Source of the DNA: Larix kaempferi
Taxonomy: Eukaryota; Streptophyta; Pinopsida; Pinales; Pinaceae
Reading direction: 5' to 3'
Length of the DNA: 64,000 nucleotides
NCBI GenBank assembly: GCA_027924585.1
Contig: BSBM01001668.1
Span: 644,007-708,006 of the forward strand
In this document: positions 1-10,491 of the stretch, piece after piece
Layout of the letters: every line of letters starts with the position of its first letter
How positions within the stretch are numbered: the first letter of the stretch is position 1
Notes under the pieces: generated by a model
Told to the model about the DNA's origin: nothing
Databases searched by the model: none
What the model saw: only the letters and a program-made list of their open reading frames with translations
Made by a program: the position numbers and the translations under genes

Positions 1-379
1 CCATGGTGAGTTTTTCTCATAGGCTTGGGAGCCTTTTTAGATTTACCATGACTTTGAGAAGAAGCCTCATATCTTTCTTCCTCATATACTTCCGGCCATC
101 CCTGATAAGGCTCCCATCTTTGTGTTCAAGTTGCATATGCATCTGTTATGATCCCGCTTGCACTAATGAGCCTGATGCCAGCTTCCACACTTTTAGCCTG
201 TTGTATAAGCCTCCATCTCTGATCTCATTTCCGCTAAGCCCTGTATCATTTTTCCCTCACAATTTGACACCTTTTACCTGGAGGAGACACACCCTCAGTG
301 TACTTATCTTTCTCATGTTCCTTGCATTAGGCATAGCTTTGTTCCACGCGCTTGGAGCTAGTTTCGCATATCCCTGACA

Positions 380-1300
380 CTCATCTCCTCGCATTTCTTT
401 CGAGCATTCTTCTTTTACTTCGAGCTTGCTAAAAACAGTAAGTAGGTTACGAGCATTTCTTCCACCTTTCCTTTGAGCTCATTAAAAATAGTAAGGAGGC
501 TACGAGCATTTCTTTCACCTTCCCTTCGAGCTCGTTAAAAACAGTAAGGAAGTTATGAGCATTTTCCTATCTCCTTTGAGCTCATTAAAAACAGTAAGGA
601 GGTCATGAGTTTACTTTTCCAGACTCATTAAACCTTTAAGGAAAAGATCCCTATGGATTTCTTTTAAGCCCTTTTCAGACTCCTTAAATAGGAAAAGTTT
701 GCCATTCATAGTTGTCTTTTCGGGCTCATTAAAATAACTGAACTGACATCCACTTAGGTATAGAATTACCCCTTTTCCGGGCCTTGGTGGATAATTTACG
801 GAAAAGGTATACTCTAGGTATACTTTGGTATGTGCTAGAAGAGTTCTTCTTCCATTATTTTACACTTTTTCGAGGAAGGAGACCAACTTTACGAAAGAGG
901 ACCTTTGGAGTCGTCTTTAGGGTTTTCAGACTCTCGAATTGTGAAAACACCAATCGAGCATTTACCTACTCAGGCTCGATGTGAAATCCACGATATGGTT
1001 AACAGAAGACTGTTTAAGTTTTTCAACTCGATAAATAAGAAAACACCGCTAATCACATACCAATATGGGCTTGATATAAAATCCATGGATATGTGTATAG
1101 AGGACTATTTAAGTTTTTCAACTCTATAAGCAAGAAAACACCACCGAGCACAGACCAATCCAGGCTCGATATAAAATCCATGGATAGGTGTGTGGAGTTT
1201 TCTTCTATGTTTTTTCAGACTCCTTAAATATGAAAATACCATCGAGCATGCTTTAGTTCTTTTTCAAGCTCGTTAAAAAATGAAAAAGGAAAGGGAAGGG
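380..1300 (+). repeat. Array of short stem-loops with variable stems
   Basis: Consecutive short inverted repeats enclose a similar loop containing GACTC or GAGCTC followed by TTAAA. Clear cases are 519-552 (CTTCCCTT with AAGGAAG), 614-646 (CTTTTCC with GGAAAAG, 7 of 7 pairs) and 671-697 (CTTTTC with GAAAAG). The stem sequence differs from unit to unit but pairing is kept. The same kind of array occurs at 24440-25000 and, in reverse orientation, at about 30890-31430. Function unknown. Confidence 0.6.
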
Positions 1301-2547
1301 AAGAATGTTAAAATATCTTTCAATATGATGGCAGCAAGTCAACTATCTCCTTGAACAAAGCACCTGTTTTGATTCTATCAAACAAGTTGGGTTCTAGTGT
1401 TGGCCTTAGGATAAACTGATCTTAGAGTTCTTACTCATTTGTTTGGTTAGTCTTCCAATCATATGGAGAATCTGTTAATGTCTCCTACATTGCAGATTTG
1501 TATCGTGGTCTCTTTGTGTTCAAAGCTGCCTAAGTCACTATTGTGTCATGCTCACTATTCAAGGATATAACCTGTGTCGTCCATTCTGTTGTTGCCTTGA
1601 CCTCATGTGTTAGCCATTCCTTGGTGTCAGTATGTTTCATCATGTGTTCAGTCCTACTCCAAATCAGCTCATACCTGTTTGAGTGTCCCTCGTGCTGGAT
1701 GATGGAGGATGCATTAAGACCTCCCTTCCAACAAACTTCTTCCCATCGACTTCATCTCATTGTGCTCCGGGAATGAAGTTTAGAGTTTCGGTTAGTACCT
1801 TAGGGATTGCAATCATTAGTGGTAGTTTCCCTCGCTATTTGATAGATGGGAATACATCAATGTCTCCTATCCGATGGATTCTTCAAGTGTTCGACGACAA
1901 GACCACTTATTCACACTTGCTTGAATGTACTAGGTACCTTGGGTTCCATTTTCATTATTGATGGACACCCTCGCATTTGTTAATGGTATACATCAATGAC
2001 CGGTAATCAAACGATACCTCCCATGTTCGACATCAACTCATTTATTCGCATGGATAGGTTTGTACCTTGGGTTGTTTTTGGATGAAGACCTTGGGATCCT
2101 CGATAGCATCACCTCATTTATGTTATCGCCCAAGTTGTGCAAGACTGACCCACACTCCTTTTGGGCTCTTGATGAGACATAGATCCAGCTTGTTCTCTAT
2201 GGCTATGTTCTCCAGTTTTGACATAGATCCGCCTTGTATTTATGTGGCTATATTTACACTTATGTTCCTCATGGATCCACGCTTGTATTTTTAGTGGCCA
2301 TGATATATGCATCAATATTTTGGATTGTTATTGTATCCTCTTGGAGGTCATGCTCCACCATTTGAACATGGACAGTTACCCCAAGGATAAGTTTGTCTGA
2401 CATTGCCTTTGCTTTCAGGTACTTTTTCTTTCAGGTACTTCATTTGAGCCTATGATTCTTGGTTTCTCCGTTTCTCCATGATTCAACTCTTTGTTATTTA
2501 TAATGTATTTTGGCCATCGTTTCCTGCACTCCCTCTGACCTCATACA
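1301..2547 (+). other. 3' untranslated region of the left retrotransposon, no gene seen
   Basis: This stretch has only short chance frames. It is distantly similar in layout to 25000-26206 of the + strand Tat-like element (both end in a pyrimidine-rich stretch followed by ACATYAGGGGGCA just before the LTR), so I read it as the non-coding 3' region of the same kind of element. Confidence 0.5.
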
Positions 2548-2559
2548 TTAGGGGGCATC
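2548..2559 (+). promoter_or_regulatory. Polypurine tract (plus-strand primer site)
   Basis: TTAGGGGGCATC lies directly before the LTR start TGTTATAGC. This is the usual place of the polypurine tract that primes second-strand synthesis, and it fixes this LTR as the 3' one on the + strand. Confidence 0.65.
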
Positions 2560-3653
2560 TGTTATAGCTTGAATTGACACCTCTCCGTCCATGACAACAC
2601 TTGCTTTCCTTGGTCGCATGGCGACACTTCTTGAGATCAAGTTCCATCACACAACAAGACAATTGTGGATGGAGGAGTCATTTGGGACACTAAAAATGGT
2701 TGAAATTACCTCATTCTTGACCAATTTGATGTATATGACCCTTACGAACATTTTTCCAGACCAAACCATCTCTTGAAAATGAGCAGAAAAGCCTGTTTTT
2801 GGCCATTTTTTAACATGAGCACTGGTACACAGGCATGATAGTAGCATGTGTATCCTACTCTAGTGTACAATAGTAGCGCTCAAACCTCTTGAGCAGTACT
2901 CCACTATGAAATAGTAGCGCTCAACTCCATATGTACGCTACTTTGTCTTCTATAGAGTAGAGTACACCCTTGTTTTGGTCAAAATCTTGAAATTTTGGGA
3001 AGTTAAGTTGGTTGGGGAACCTCCTACTCGGTTATAACCTCTTTTCCTCTCCTTCCCTGATTATATAAGGAGGGTAGAAGGGCCATGTGAGGGGACAACG
3101 TCTACAACATTGTTATGCTGGAGGAATGGAGACCCTCATCCCCCTCTCTTGTGTTTAGTTTCTGATAAACCCTAGTATAGTTTCTTAGAGGCTGGGATCC
3201 TTGGAGAACAGAAGCAGAAGACCTTGAATCTAGGTTTCGTGAAGTGCCAAGCTTAAAAGAAGGTATAATTGTATGTACTTGCTTTCATTCATTAATAAAG
3301 ATCAGACGTTCTTCTCTTTCCAAATATGACCTATTAATGTGTCTTAGATTTGATTACTGTTTGATTGTAGTTTGATGTCTTCTTCCATTATGGATATTAG
3401 TAGTATATATGTAGTCAAATGTATTTGAGAAAGGTATCAAGTTGTTTTGCAGGTCTGGGCATTGCGACACTGGATAAGCATTGAAGAGCGAGGGAGGCAA
3501 AGCTAGGATCAACCTTCTGAACAAGGTGCCTACATCTCTAAACCCTAATCTCTTCATTTATTTGTTGTACTTGCAGAATGCTTGTAAGTCTATCTTTATC
3601 ACCGTAAGTTGGTAGTTTCTCCCCTGAACTATAGGTGCATTTTACCCACAACA
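2560..3653 (+). repeat. 3' LTR, 1094 bp
   Basis: The LTR starts TGTTATAG and ends CCACAACA, so it has the TG...CA ends and a TGTT/AACA terminal inverted repeat. A TATA-like box TATATAAG is at 3062-3069 and a polyadenylation-type AATAAA at 3294-3299, consistent with U3-R-U5 order on the + strand. A near-direct repeat AATAGTAGCGCTCAA occurs twice in U3 (about 2868-2925). The right end abuts the truncated gypsy integrase frame at 3654; the interrupted frame runs only a few codons into the LTR. Confidence 0.75.
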
Positions 3654-4099
3654 GGCCCACTTGTCAAATGGTTCAACCACAAGCTGTGGATGTAAAGGCA
3701 TCTCATATAATCTGTTGGTTTGGCCCATCCTCTGGCAGCTATCACATGCCTGAACATACTTCTTTGCATCCTTGAATAATGTAGGCCATAAATAGCCCAT
3801 TCTCAAAACTTTATGACCTGTACTCTTGTCAGCAAAATGTCCCCCAAAGGGCTCATCATGGCAAGCTTTAAGAATACTGAAGATTTCATCCTCTCTAACA
3901 CATCTTCTGATTTCTAAATCAAGCCTAGTGTTGAAAAGATGGCCATCAATCCAGCAATACCTAGTAGTCTGTTGTATGATTTTCTTTCTTTCTCTCTTCG
4001 ACAGATGTGCGGGAAGCTTACCTGCAGCCAAAAAGTTAGCAATATCTGCATACCATGGGGAATGAGGTGATACCGCGAACAAATGTTTGTTAGGGAAGG
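3654..4099 (-). pseudogene. Integrase N-terminal zinc domain, truncated by insertion
   Basis: This is the start of the gypsy integrase, which inserts element DNA into the host. The HHCC zinc-binding module is visible: a His pair in ACHDEPFGGH and the Cys pair in ACDSCQR, spaced as in the family, with the family wording MGYLWPTLFKDA between them. The frame ends at the KWA residues just before the DDE catalytic core, because the LTR of the leftmost element begins there (3653). It is continuous with the RNase H part upstream, in the same frame as the 4292-start segment. It cannot make an active enzyme as it stands. Confidence 0.85.
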
Positions 4100-5813
4100 A
4101 ATCTTCGATTGGTAAATTGTCATCACTGTTAGTAAGTCGAGATAAGAAATCTGCAACAATATTTTCCTTCCCTGGTCTATCAATAATTGTGATATCAAAT
4201 TCCTGTAGCAGTAACATCCATCTAGTAACTCTATCATTTGTAATTGGTTTATTCATTAAATACTTGATGGCAGAATGATCAGTGTGAACCAAAGTAGAAT
4301 ATCCAGTAATATAATGCCTAAACTTATTGATGGCATAAACAATGGCAAGGAATTCTTTTTCTGTAACAGTATAATTCAGTTCAGCAGGAGACGTATTTTT
4401 ACTAATATAATAAATAGCATAAGGAGCATTACCTTCCTACTGTCCCAAAACTGCTCCAATGGCAGTGTCTGAAGCATCTGAAGAAATATGGAAAGGCAGA
4501 GCCCAATTGGGTCCTCTCAAGATGAGTGCTTTGGACAACCTCCTTTCTAGCTCAGTGAATGTTGTTTGGCATGCATCATACCAGATAAACTGTGCATCCT
4601 TCATTAACAAAGTGAACAAAGGAGAAGCTAGTTTGGAAAAATTTTCTATGAATCTTCTGTAATAACCAGCATGCCCCAAGAAGCTACGCACATCCTTCTG
4701 AGTTCCAAGAGTTGGTATGTTTTCAATTACCTTGATTTTAGATGGGTCTACCTTGATACCAATAGAATAGATGAAGTGTCGTAGCACTATGCCTTCACTC
4801 GTCATCATGTGGCACTTTTCAGTGCTCCAAGAGAGCTGACTTTGTTCACAGCGTTTCAACACCTTTTCTAAGTTCTTCAGTGCTTCTTCATAGCTATCAC
4901 CATATGGAGTAAAGTCATCCATAAAGATTTCCATGCAATCATTCACCATTTCTAAAAATATTCCAATCACTGCCCTCTGAAATGTAGATGGTGTGTTGCA
5001 CAACCCAAAAGGAAGTACTCGGTATGCAAAAGTCCCCCAAGGACAAGTGAAAGTAGTTTTGTCCTGATCTTCTGGAGCAATCTGAATCTGGTTGTAGCCA
5101 CTAAAGCCATCCAGAAAAGAGAAATACTTCTTCCCAGACAAGGTATCAAGGACCTGATCGATGAAGGGTAAGGGAAAATGGTCTTTCTATGTTGCCTTGT
5201 TCAATTCTCTGTAATCCACACAAACCATCCATTTCCCATTTTTCTTTGGCACAATCACAAGTGGAGAAACCCACTCACTGTCTGAAATTGGATATATGAA
5301 TCCAGCTTCCAACAGTTTCTGGATTTCCTCTTTCACTATGTCTCTCATGTTCGGGTTCATCCTTCGTTGGGGTTGGCATACAGGCCTAGAGTCACTTTTA
5401 ATATAGATGTGATGAGTGCACAGATGAGAGGGAATCCCCTTCATATCTGTGTACTCCCAAGCAAAAGCTCCCCTACGCTGTTTCAGCAGAGTGACTAGCT
5501 GTTCCAACTTGCTAGGTACCAGATTAGGATTAATATTCAATGTTTTTCCTGGCTCAACCTCCATTGGAACACTCTTCGACTTCTTAGGTACTGGAATCAC
5601 ATTTCCATCATTGATCAAAGTTTCTTCTATAAGGTTTTCTTGTTCTGTTTCAGCTAAAGTACTGTTCAAGATCTGATAAACATTCTTATTGACTGACGTG
5701 GGCTCACTGATGAAACTATTAATGGCATCATCCTCTGTTTCATCTTTAAATGTCAAGGCTCTCCCTATGGTTAATAGTGGCTGAACTCCCTCTCCTCCTC
5801 CAAATCTACCCAT
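4100..5813 (-). pseudogene. Reverse transcriptase and RNase H of Athila-like gypsy element
   Basis: The RT copies element RNA into DNA and the RNase H removes the RNA. Motifs seen in order are RRMNPNM and SDSEWVSP upstream of RT, DYRELNKAT, FLDGFSGYNQI (first catalytic Asp), PFGLCNTP, FMDDF (the catalytic Asp pair in the FMDD form common in this lineage), SFLGHAGYYRRFI, and the RNase H stretch ISSDASDTAIGAVLGQ and HTDHSAIKYL. Three segments share one frame, separated by TAG stops. One is at 5184-5186 after NKAT, where relatives have Arg or Lys. The other is next to 4437 after VLGQ, where a Gln is plausible. A frameshift near 5800 separates it from protease. No frameshift is seen within RT. 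Confidence 0.9.
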
Positions 5814-5819
5814 AATGGA

Positions 5820-6400
5820 GTATCAGTTTCTATGCTTGGCCGAGCTGGAGGGTATAGGGTTAGATTCTTGATCTCAGTCCCATCTGAACTGGTCATAGAA
5901 CCTGATCGACAGCTGATATAGCCATCAGCTGTGGCCAACCATGGTCTTCCCAGGATCAGTGGGTGTCCCCCCAGCTTAGATTTTGGCTATAACACCAAAA
6001 AGTCTGCAAGATATTCCCACGAGTCCACTAAGATTACAAGGTCATCTAAAATTGCTTCAGGCTTGATCATTGATCTATCAGCAAGTTCCAAAACAGTAGG
6101 GGTTGGCCGAAGATTAGTTAGTCCCAATTCCTTTACAGTTTTTATGGTCATAACATCAATAGCTGCGCCCAAATCCACCAAGACATTTGGAATCTGTGTG
6201 TTCCCTATGTGCATTGTAACAGTCGGGTTCCTAGGGTCATCATACTTTGCCACAGGGGCCTTTCCCATTATTAATTCTGACAATTTTCCCAGCATGTGGA
6301 CAGTGAGAGGATTCTTGGGCCTTCTCCCTGGTTTCTTAACACACAAATATTTATTTGTCTTAGCATAAATAGGCACGAGATCAAATCGGGGCCATTCCAC
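5820..6400 (-). pseudogene. Retropepsin-like protease of Athila-like element
   Basis: The aspartic protease would process the gag-pol polyprotein. The active-site motif reads VDLGAAIDVM, the DLGA form typical of Athila/Tat-type elements, and is preceded by GNTQIPNV and followed by VKELGLTNL. The open part is 6400-5987; a TAG follows LVL where relatives usually read LVLQPKS, after which the same frame continues (GGHPLILGRPWLATAD) until a frameshift near 5800. This is one more Gln-to-TAG change in the window. Confidence 0.8.
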
Positions 6401-6646
6401 TGTCTTCTACAACTGCAATCATTTAGGATATGGTGGTTCTCTGTTCAACTATGTAGGCTGTAGCAGATTGTGTGTTGCTTCCTAAGTTTCAACTGCTGCT
6501 TTAGTAGGAGTATCAGCATCCTCAATAATGGGGCTTGCTGAATAGTGTTGATTTACTCCAGTTTCAGTCACTGGGGATGACAAATCCTCGGTGATAATAG
6601 GCTCCACTATCCTCCCTGATCATAATTGTATATCATTGCAGGGAAT

Positions 6647-8570
6647 CTAAGTAATGGAGTATGCAGGCATGTTGGTAGTCTCAAACTGATGGACTGCTTT
6701 ATTGTTTGGGTTCGGGTTAGGTTGTGCAATTAGTTGGGGTCGAAGTGGTGCATTCATGGGTGTGGAATTGTTCTGGAAAGGGAGTTGTGGTTGCTGATAC
6801 TGTTGAGGAGGGTATTGTTGATACTGAGTCTGGTGATGGAGAAAGTTATTTCCTTGGTAAGGGTTCCTCCAGTTAGGATTCCAAGGAGCTTGGTTTGACT
6901 GTTGTGGCCAAGGTGTCCATGAATTAGAATTTTCTATTGGGTTCTGAGATGGATGCCACTGGTTATTGGAAAAATGTGAAGGGAATTGTGTATTCATATT
7001 ATGCATGTTGTTCATCCCATTCATATTATGCAGAAGAAATGCTGGATCTGGATTCATACCTTGGTTTCTAGGCTTCCATGGTTTCTTCTGTGCCATAAAG
7101 TATGTTGGCTCTACATCAGGAATAGACGCCTACAGGACTCCTTTACCCTTAGGTAATGAAGGACACTCTTTAGTTTCATGCTCGAGTTCACATATCCTAC
7201 ATACCTCTGCTTTTTCCAACATGCAGTCCTTCAGTGGATGCTTCTTTCTACATTTGGGATAGAATACTCCAAGTGTAAGATCTTCTATTACTTGTCTCTG
7301 TTTTTCCTTCATGGCATCCAGCTCTGAGGACAGGGAACTCATCATATCTGTTTTAAAATTCTCCAGTAGGTTGCCTATTTCTACTCGAGTGGCACCTCCC
7401 TAGCTGACTTCTGAGTCCTAGTGAAAACATCTTGATCTCGATCCTTGTCTCATTTGCTGGTTCTGGAAGATCCCTTGGAGTACCTTCGGCATAATTCAAC
7501 AATTTTTTCAAAAGGTTCCTTCGAGATATCCCCTTTACCAAGCAGATTCAACATGTTAAGGCAATCTTCCCTGATTCCTCTTAGCAAGATGATCTTGAGC
7601 ACATCCTTTCCAATCTCAGCATGACCAGATATTTGCAAATTGTTTAGTAATCTCTCCACAAAGTCTTCCAAACTCTCTTCATCCTTTTGAACCATTTTGA
7701 ACAACTCTTCCTTTCTATCTCTTGTTCTGCAATATTCTTGATATTTAGAAAGGAAGGTGTTCTTCATTTGGTCCCAAGTGGTAATGGTCTCACGACCCAA
7801 ACTCATGAACCAACGCAGAGCATTTCCTTTCAAGGTGGCTGGGAATAGCTTCAGCTTCCAAGCACTAGAGGTGTAATCATAGCTATGATAGAGAATATCA
7901 AACTCAAAAAGAAACTCATCAAGATCCTCAGAGGACTTACCATGGAAATTAGGGAGGAATGATGGTGAGATATTCTTCATAGGAGCTGCTCCAGGTGTCT
8001 AAAGGATAGGGACTTCTAATGTAGCCACAATATTACCAGGCTGATTATTTTCTCCTTCTTCCTCTCGGTGGTCCTCATGTTCATTCTCACCCCCTGTTCT
8101 CTATCAGCCATAGTTTTGGTCCAAAATTCAATAGTCTCATTTATGCGTTCTTCCTCTGCTTTGGCTTTTTCCTCTTTTCTCCTCTCTTATTTTTTCCTTC
8201 TTTCTTCTTCTGCTATTCTGCGAGTCTCCAACCACACCTCTTTAGTAACTCTGGTTCCATCAATATGTTAAATATCATCTCTATCTGGTGCACCTACAAC
8301 ACTTCCCTTATCTTCAGGAGGTTTACTTTCTGCAATAGGAGTTGAAGGTCCCATTGTATTCTCCACTGTAGATGCTGAATGTTCAAGATTAGGAGGAACA
8401 AAATTTCCCCTACCTATAGAGTTCCACTGTAGTCTAGTGGAAGAGTCAACTCTAACAATTATTTCGTCAATATAAGTGTGTCTTCCTTGACCTGTATTAC
8501 GACCTCGACCTCTTCCACCTGCAATGATAGTATTCAAAGGGGGTTCCCGATTTGTTTTTCTTGTATTCAT
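6647..8570 (-). pseudogene. gag of Athila-like element, frameshifted
   Basis: Gag forms the virus-like particle. The frame starts near 8570 (MNTRKTNREPP, then a Gly-Arg tract GGRGRGRNTGQG) shortly after the primer site. It continues as a charged Glu/Arg/Lys helix with stops. The retrotransposon gag core is at 7980-7450 (FHGKSSEDLDEFL, ALRWFMSLG, TWDQMKNTFLSKY). A zinc knuckle CRICELEHETKEC (CX2CX3HX4C) lies at 7345-7130. An Asn/Gln/Pro-rich tail occupies 7096-6647. The segments fall in at least three frames, with frameshifts around 8060, 7500 and 7350, so it is not functional. Confidence 0.8.
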
Positions 8571-8640
8571 ACATGCCGTAAAAATATTGAACTAAAGTAA
8601 AATCAAATGAAACCAACTACTAACTCTGTCTATCTATTAC

Positions 8641-8663
8641 CATCCCCAGCAATGACACCAAAA
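8641..8663 (-). promoter_or_regulatory. Primer binding site of Athila-like element
   Basis: Read on the - strand, TTTTGGTGTCATTGCTGGGG follows directly after the LTR end CCCAACA. It resembles the TGGCGCCGTTGCCGGGGA site (tRNA-Asp type) of plant Athila/Tat elements with a few C-to-T changes. Confidence 0.7.
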
Positions 8664-10128
8664 TGTTGGGCACTCTATATGTCAGTTAATTAAAGCTAAC
8701 ACACAGAATGATCAATATAAATTGTCAAACCCAGGAAGGTCTTTTATTTCAAAGGTAATGAGCACAATATATGCATAAACAGATTAAGCAGTTGATTAAT
8801 GAATGTAAGTAATGATCCTACCTAGATGCTTAGCCAACTCATTCCCTAAGCAACTAATCTGATTCACACATCTACAAATCCCAATTGAAACAATCCTTCT
8901 TACAAAATCAATCTAGAAAGTTAATGATCTAATAATGAAATGAAATGAAATTACTTTTGCAAGAAGTTAAATCCTTATGATCATCAAACTACAACAATTA
9001 ATCTTTACCAAAATGATCTATCCAGTGACTACTGTAACTCCAACATTATCTGTCGAATCTATGTATCCAATTAAATATACAATAGCAACTAGAATTGAAA
9101 TACAAGCTTGAACTCTATTGATGATTATTGGAAGTCCTAGAAAGCATAAACAACTACCAATTGATTGGGATTGAGCTTGGTTGTTACAGCTGATTAAAAC
9201 ACACATGCAATTTAATTGAATTGTCTTGCACAGTTTACTGTCACACCACTCTGCTACAGCTATTCAAGATGCAATTGTAAATTACCAGCAAAGAAGCTAA
9301 TCTCTGTTACAGCTATCAGCAATGTCTGCAACTTTCCACACCACAAAACAGAAATGAAAGTAAGCTATTCTACTAACTTAAATCGGCTATCTCTGTGAGA
9401 AGGCGGGCCCTGGCCTTCTAAAAGAGATGCCGAGAGTCACAGCTAATTAAAACTCATAAGTGAAGAATGCTGCTCTCATATTATTAATGGAAAATCATGA
9501 GCTTCAATGCTCTGTTACAGCGTACACCGGGAATGATTGTCCAACCCCAGGCTATGAGAGCCTTCTGGGATTTATACAAAAAGAAAGACAGTTTCAGATC
9601 CACAAAAATACCGCAACAATGAAGATCTATGATCTTCATGCTGCGTAGTTATAGCTAACTGATACAACATGTTGAATAGTGCTATTAATACGGAAGGATG
9701 TTAATGTCCTGATGGAAATTGGATCAACAAACTTGACAACTGGAATGCCATCTGTCTATTGTAGCTACGCTCTTCTTCAATGAGATCTGTTACAGTGGAA
9801 ATCTGTTATAGCTCACGTGGAGGATGCACTGTCCCGTAGAGTATGAGTAGATAACATTGAAGAGTCACAGCTGGCACTGCTAGGATGATACACCTGTGCT
9901 TTTAGACCTTGGCTAAATAAAGTCACATAAATTAGTATAAACCGAGGACTAAGATCCATAATACTTAACAGTCTTAGGCATAAAAACAAATAAAGTAATA
10001 ACAAATTATAACTGTCAATGTTATAGATTGATCTGGAAAGACATGGATATAGCTCATGAAAATAGGATGGAATTAGGGTAAAAAGGTGTAATAGAGGTAG
10101 CCAGAAAGGGCATTTCCTAGACCCAACA
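8664..10128 (-). repeat. 5' LTR of Athila-like element, 1465 bp
   Basis: The ends are TGTTGGG...CCCAACA, a 7-bp perfect terminal inverted repeat with TG/CA. The inner end abuts the primer site, so this is the 5' LTR of the - strand element. A candidate TATA box TATAAAT (- strand) is at 9570-9576. About ten copies of a CTGTTACAGCT-like motif are scattered between 9180 and 9870 (see findings). The second LTR is outside the window, so divergence cannot be measured. The flank is ACTAG (10129-10133). Confidence 0.8.
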
Positions 10129-10491
10129 ACTAGACTTTTCCAGCGACCACTTGGGAATTTAATGCAAAATAGCTGTTCTGAACAAATTTATGAAGGAAAG
10201 GACCGAGATATCCGCCGGATTTGGCCAGCAGATACCACATTTAATGCTTATCTATATGTTCAAGGGTGTGGAGGGGGTCTGTTGTGCCTATAAATAATGT
10301 TGTATTTAGACTCGCGGGCGTTACCGAACACTTAGAATTTCTTGTGATCACTACTGTGTTAGTATTCTCAGCAAGTTATCTGAAATCCTCTGAGATTTAG
10401 CTAGTGAATGTCTGAGTGGTCTTCCATAGATGAAGAGTTCACCATCCAATAGACTGTGAAGGTATTTCACTGCGGAGGGATCGAAGGGTTA
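10129..10491 (+). other. Leader region with TATA box upstream of the unknown reading frame
   Basis: No coding frame is seen. A clean TATA box TATAAATA at 10289-10296 is followed by about 200 bp up to the first in-frame ATG (10492), so this may be the promoter and leader (or the remains of an LTR) of the element that encodes the 10492-13284 frame. A gypsy element has inserted just to its left, at 10128. Confidence 0.4.

Larger units (their letters stand above)
1..3653 (+). mobile_element. 3' part of a Tat-like LTR retrotransposon (left end outside window)
   Basis: The segment ends in a TG...CA LTR (2560-3653) preceded by a polypurine tract, so it is the 3' part of a + strand LTR retrotransposon whose 5' part lies left of the window. 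No coding domain is recognisable; the 124-codon frame at 3-377 matches no family I know. From about 380 to 2559 it resembles in order and wording the 3' untranslated region of the Tat-like element at 24420-26224, including the stem-loop array and the final GGGGGCATC tract. The LTR is unrelated to the LTR of that element. It sits inside the integrase gene of the - strand gypsy element that resumes at 3654; the predicted target duplication is GGCCC (3654-3658), whose partner copy is off-window. Confidence 0.7.
3654..10128 (-). mobile_element. Athila-like Ty3/gypsy retrotransposon, interrupted in integrase
   Basis: On the - strand the order is LTR (10128-8664), primer site, gag, protease, RT, RNase H, integrase N-terminus, which is the Ty3/gypsy order. 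The protein wording (DLGA protease motif, NPNM...PISDSEWVSP before RT, a CX2CX3HX4C knuckle) resembles plant Athila-type elements. At 3654 the integrase frame is cut by the 3' LTR of another element, so the catalytic core and 3' LTR should lie left of the window beyond that insertion. The frame carries several stops and frameshifts, so this copy is dead. Confidence 0.85.

Noticed and set aside
3-377. A 124-codon + strand frame at the left edge
   Set aside because: No recognisable domain, Ser/Leu/Phe-rich composition and position in an untranslated part of a retroelement; treated as chance.
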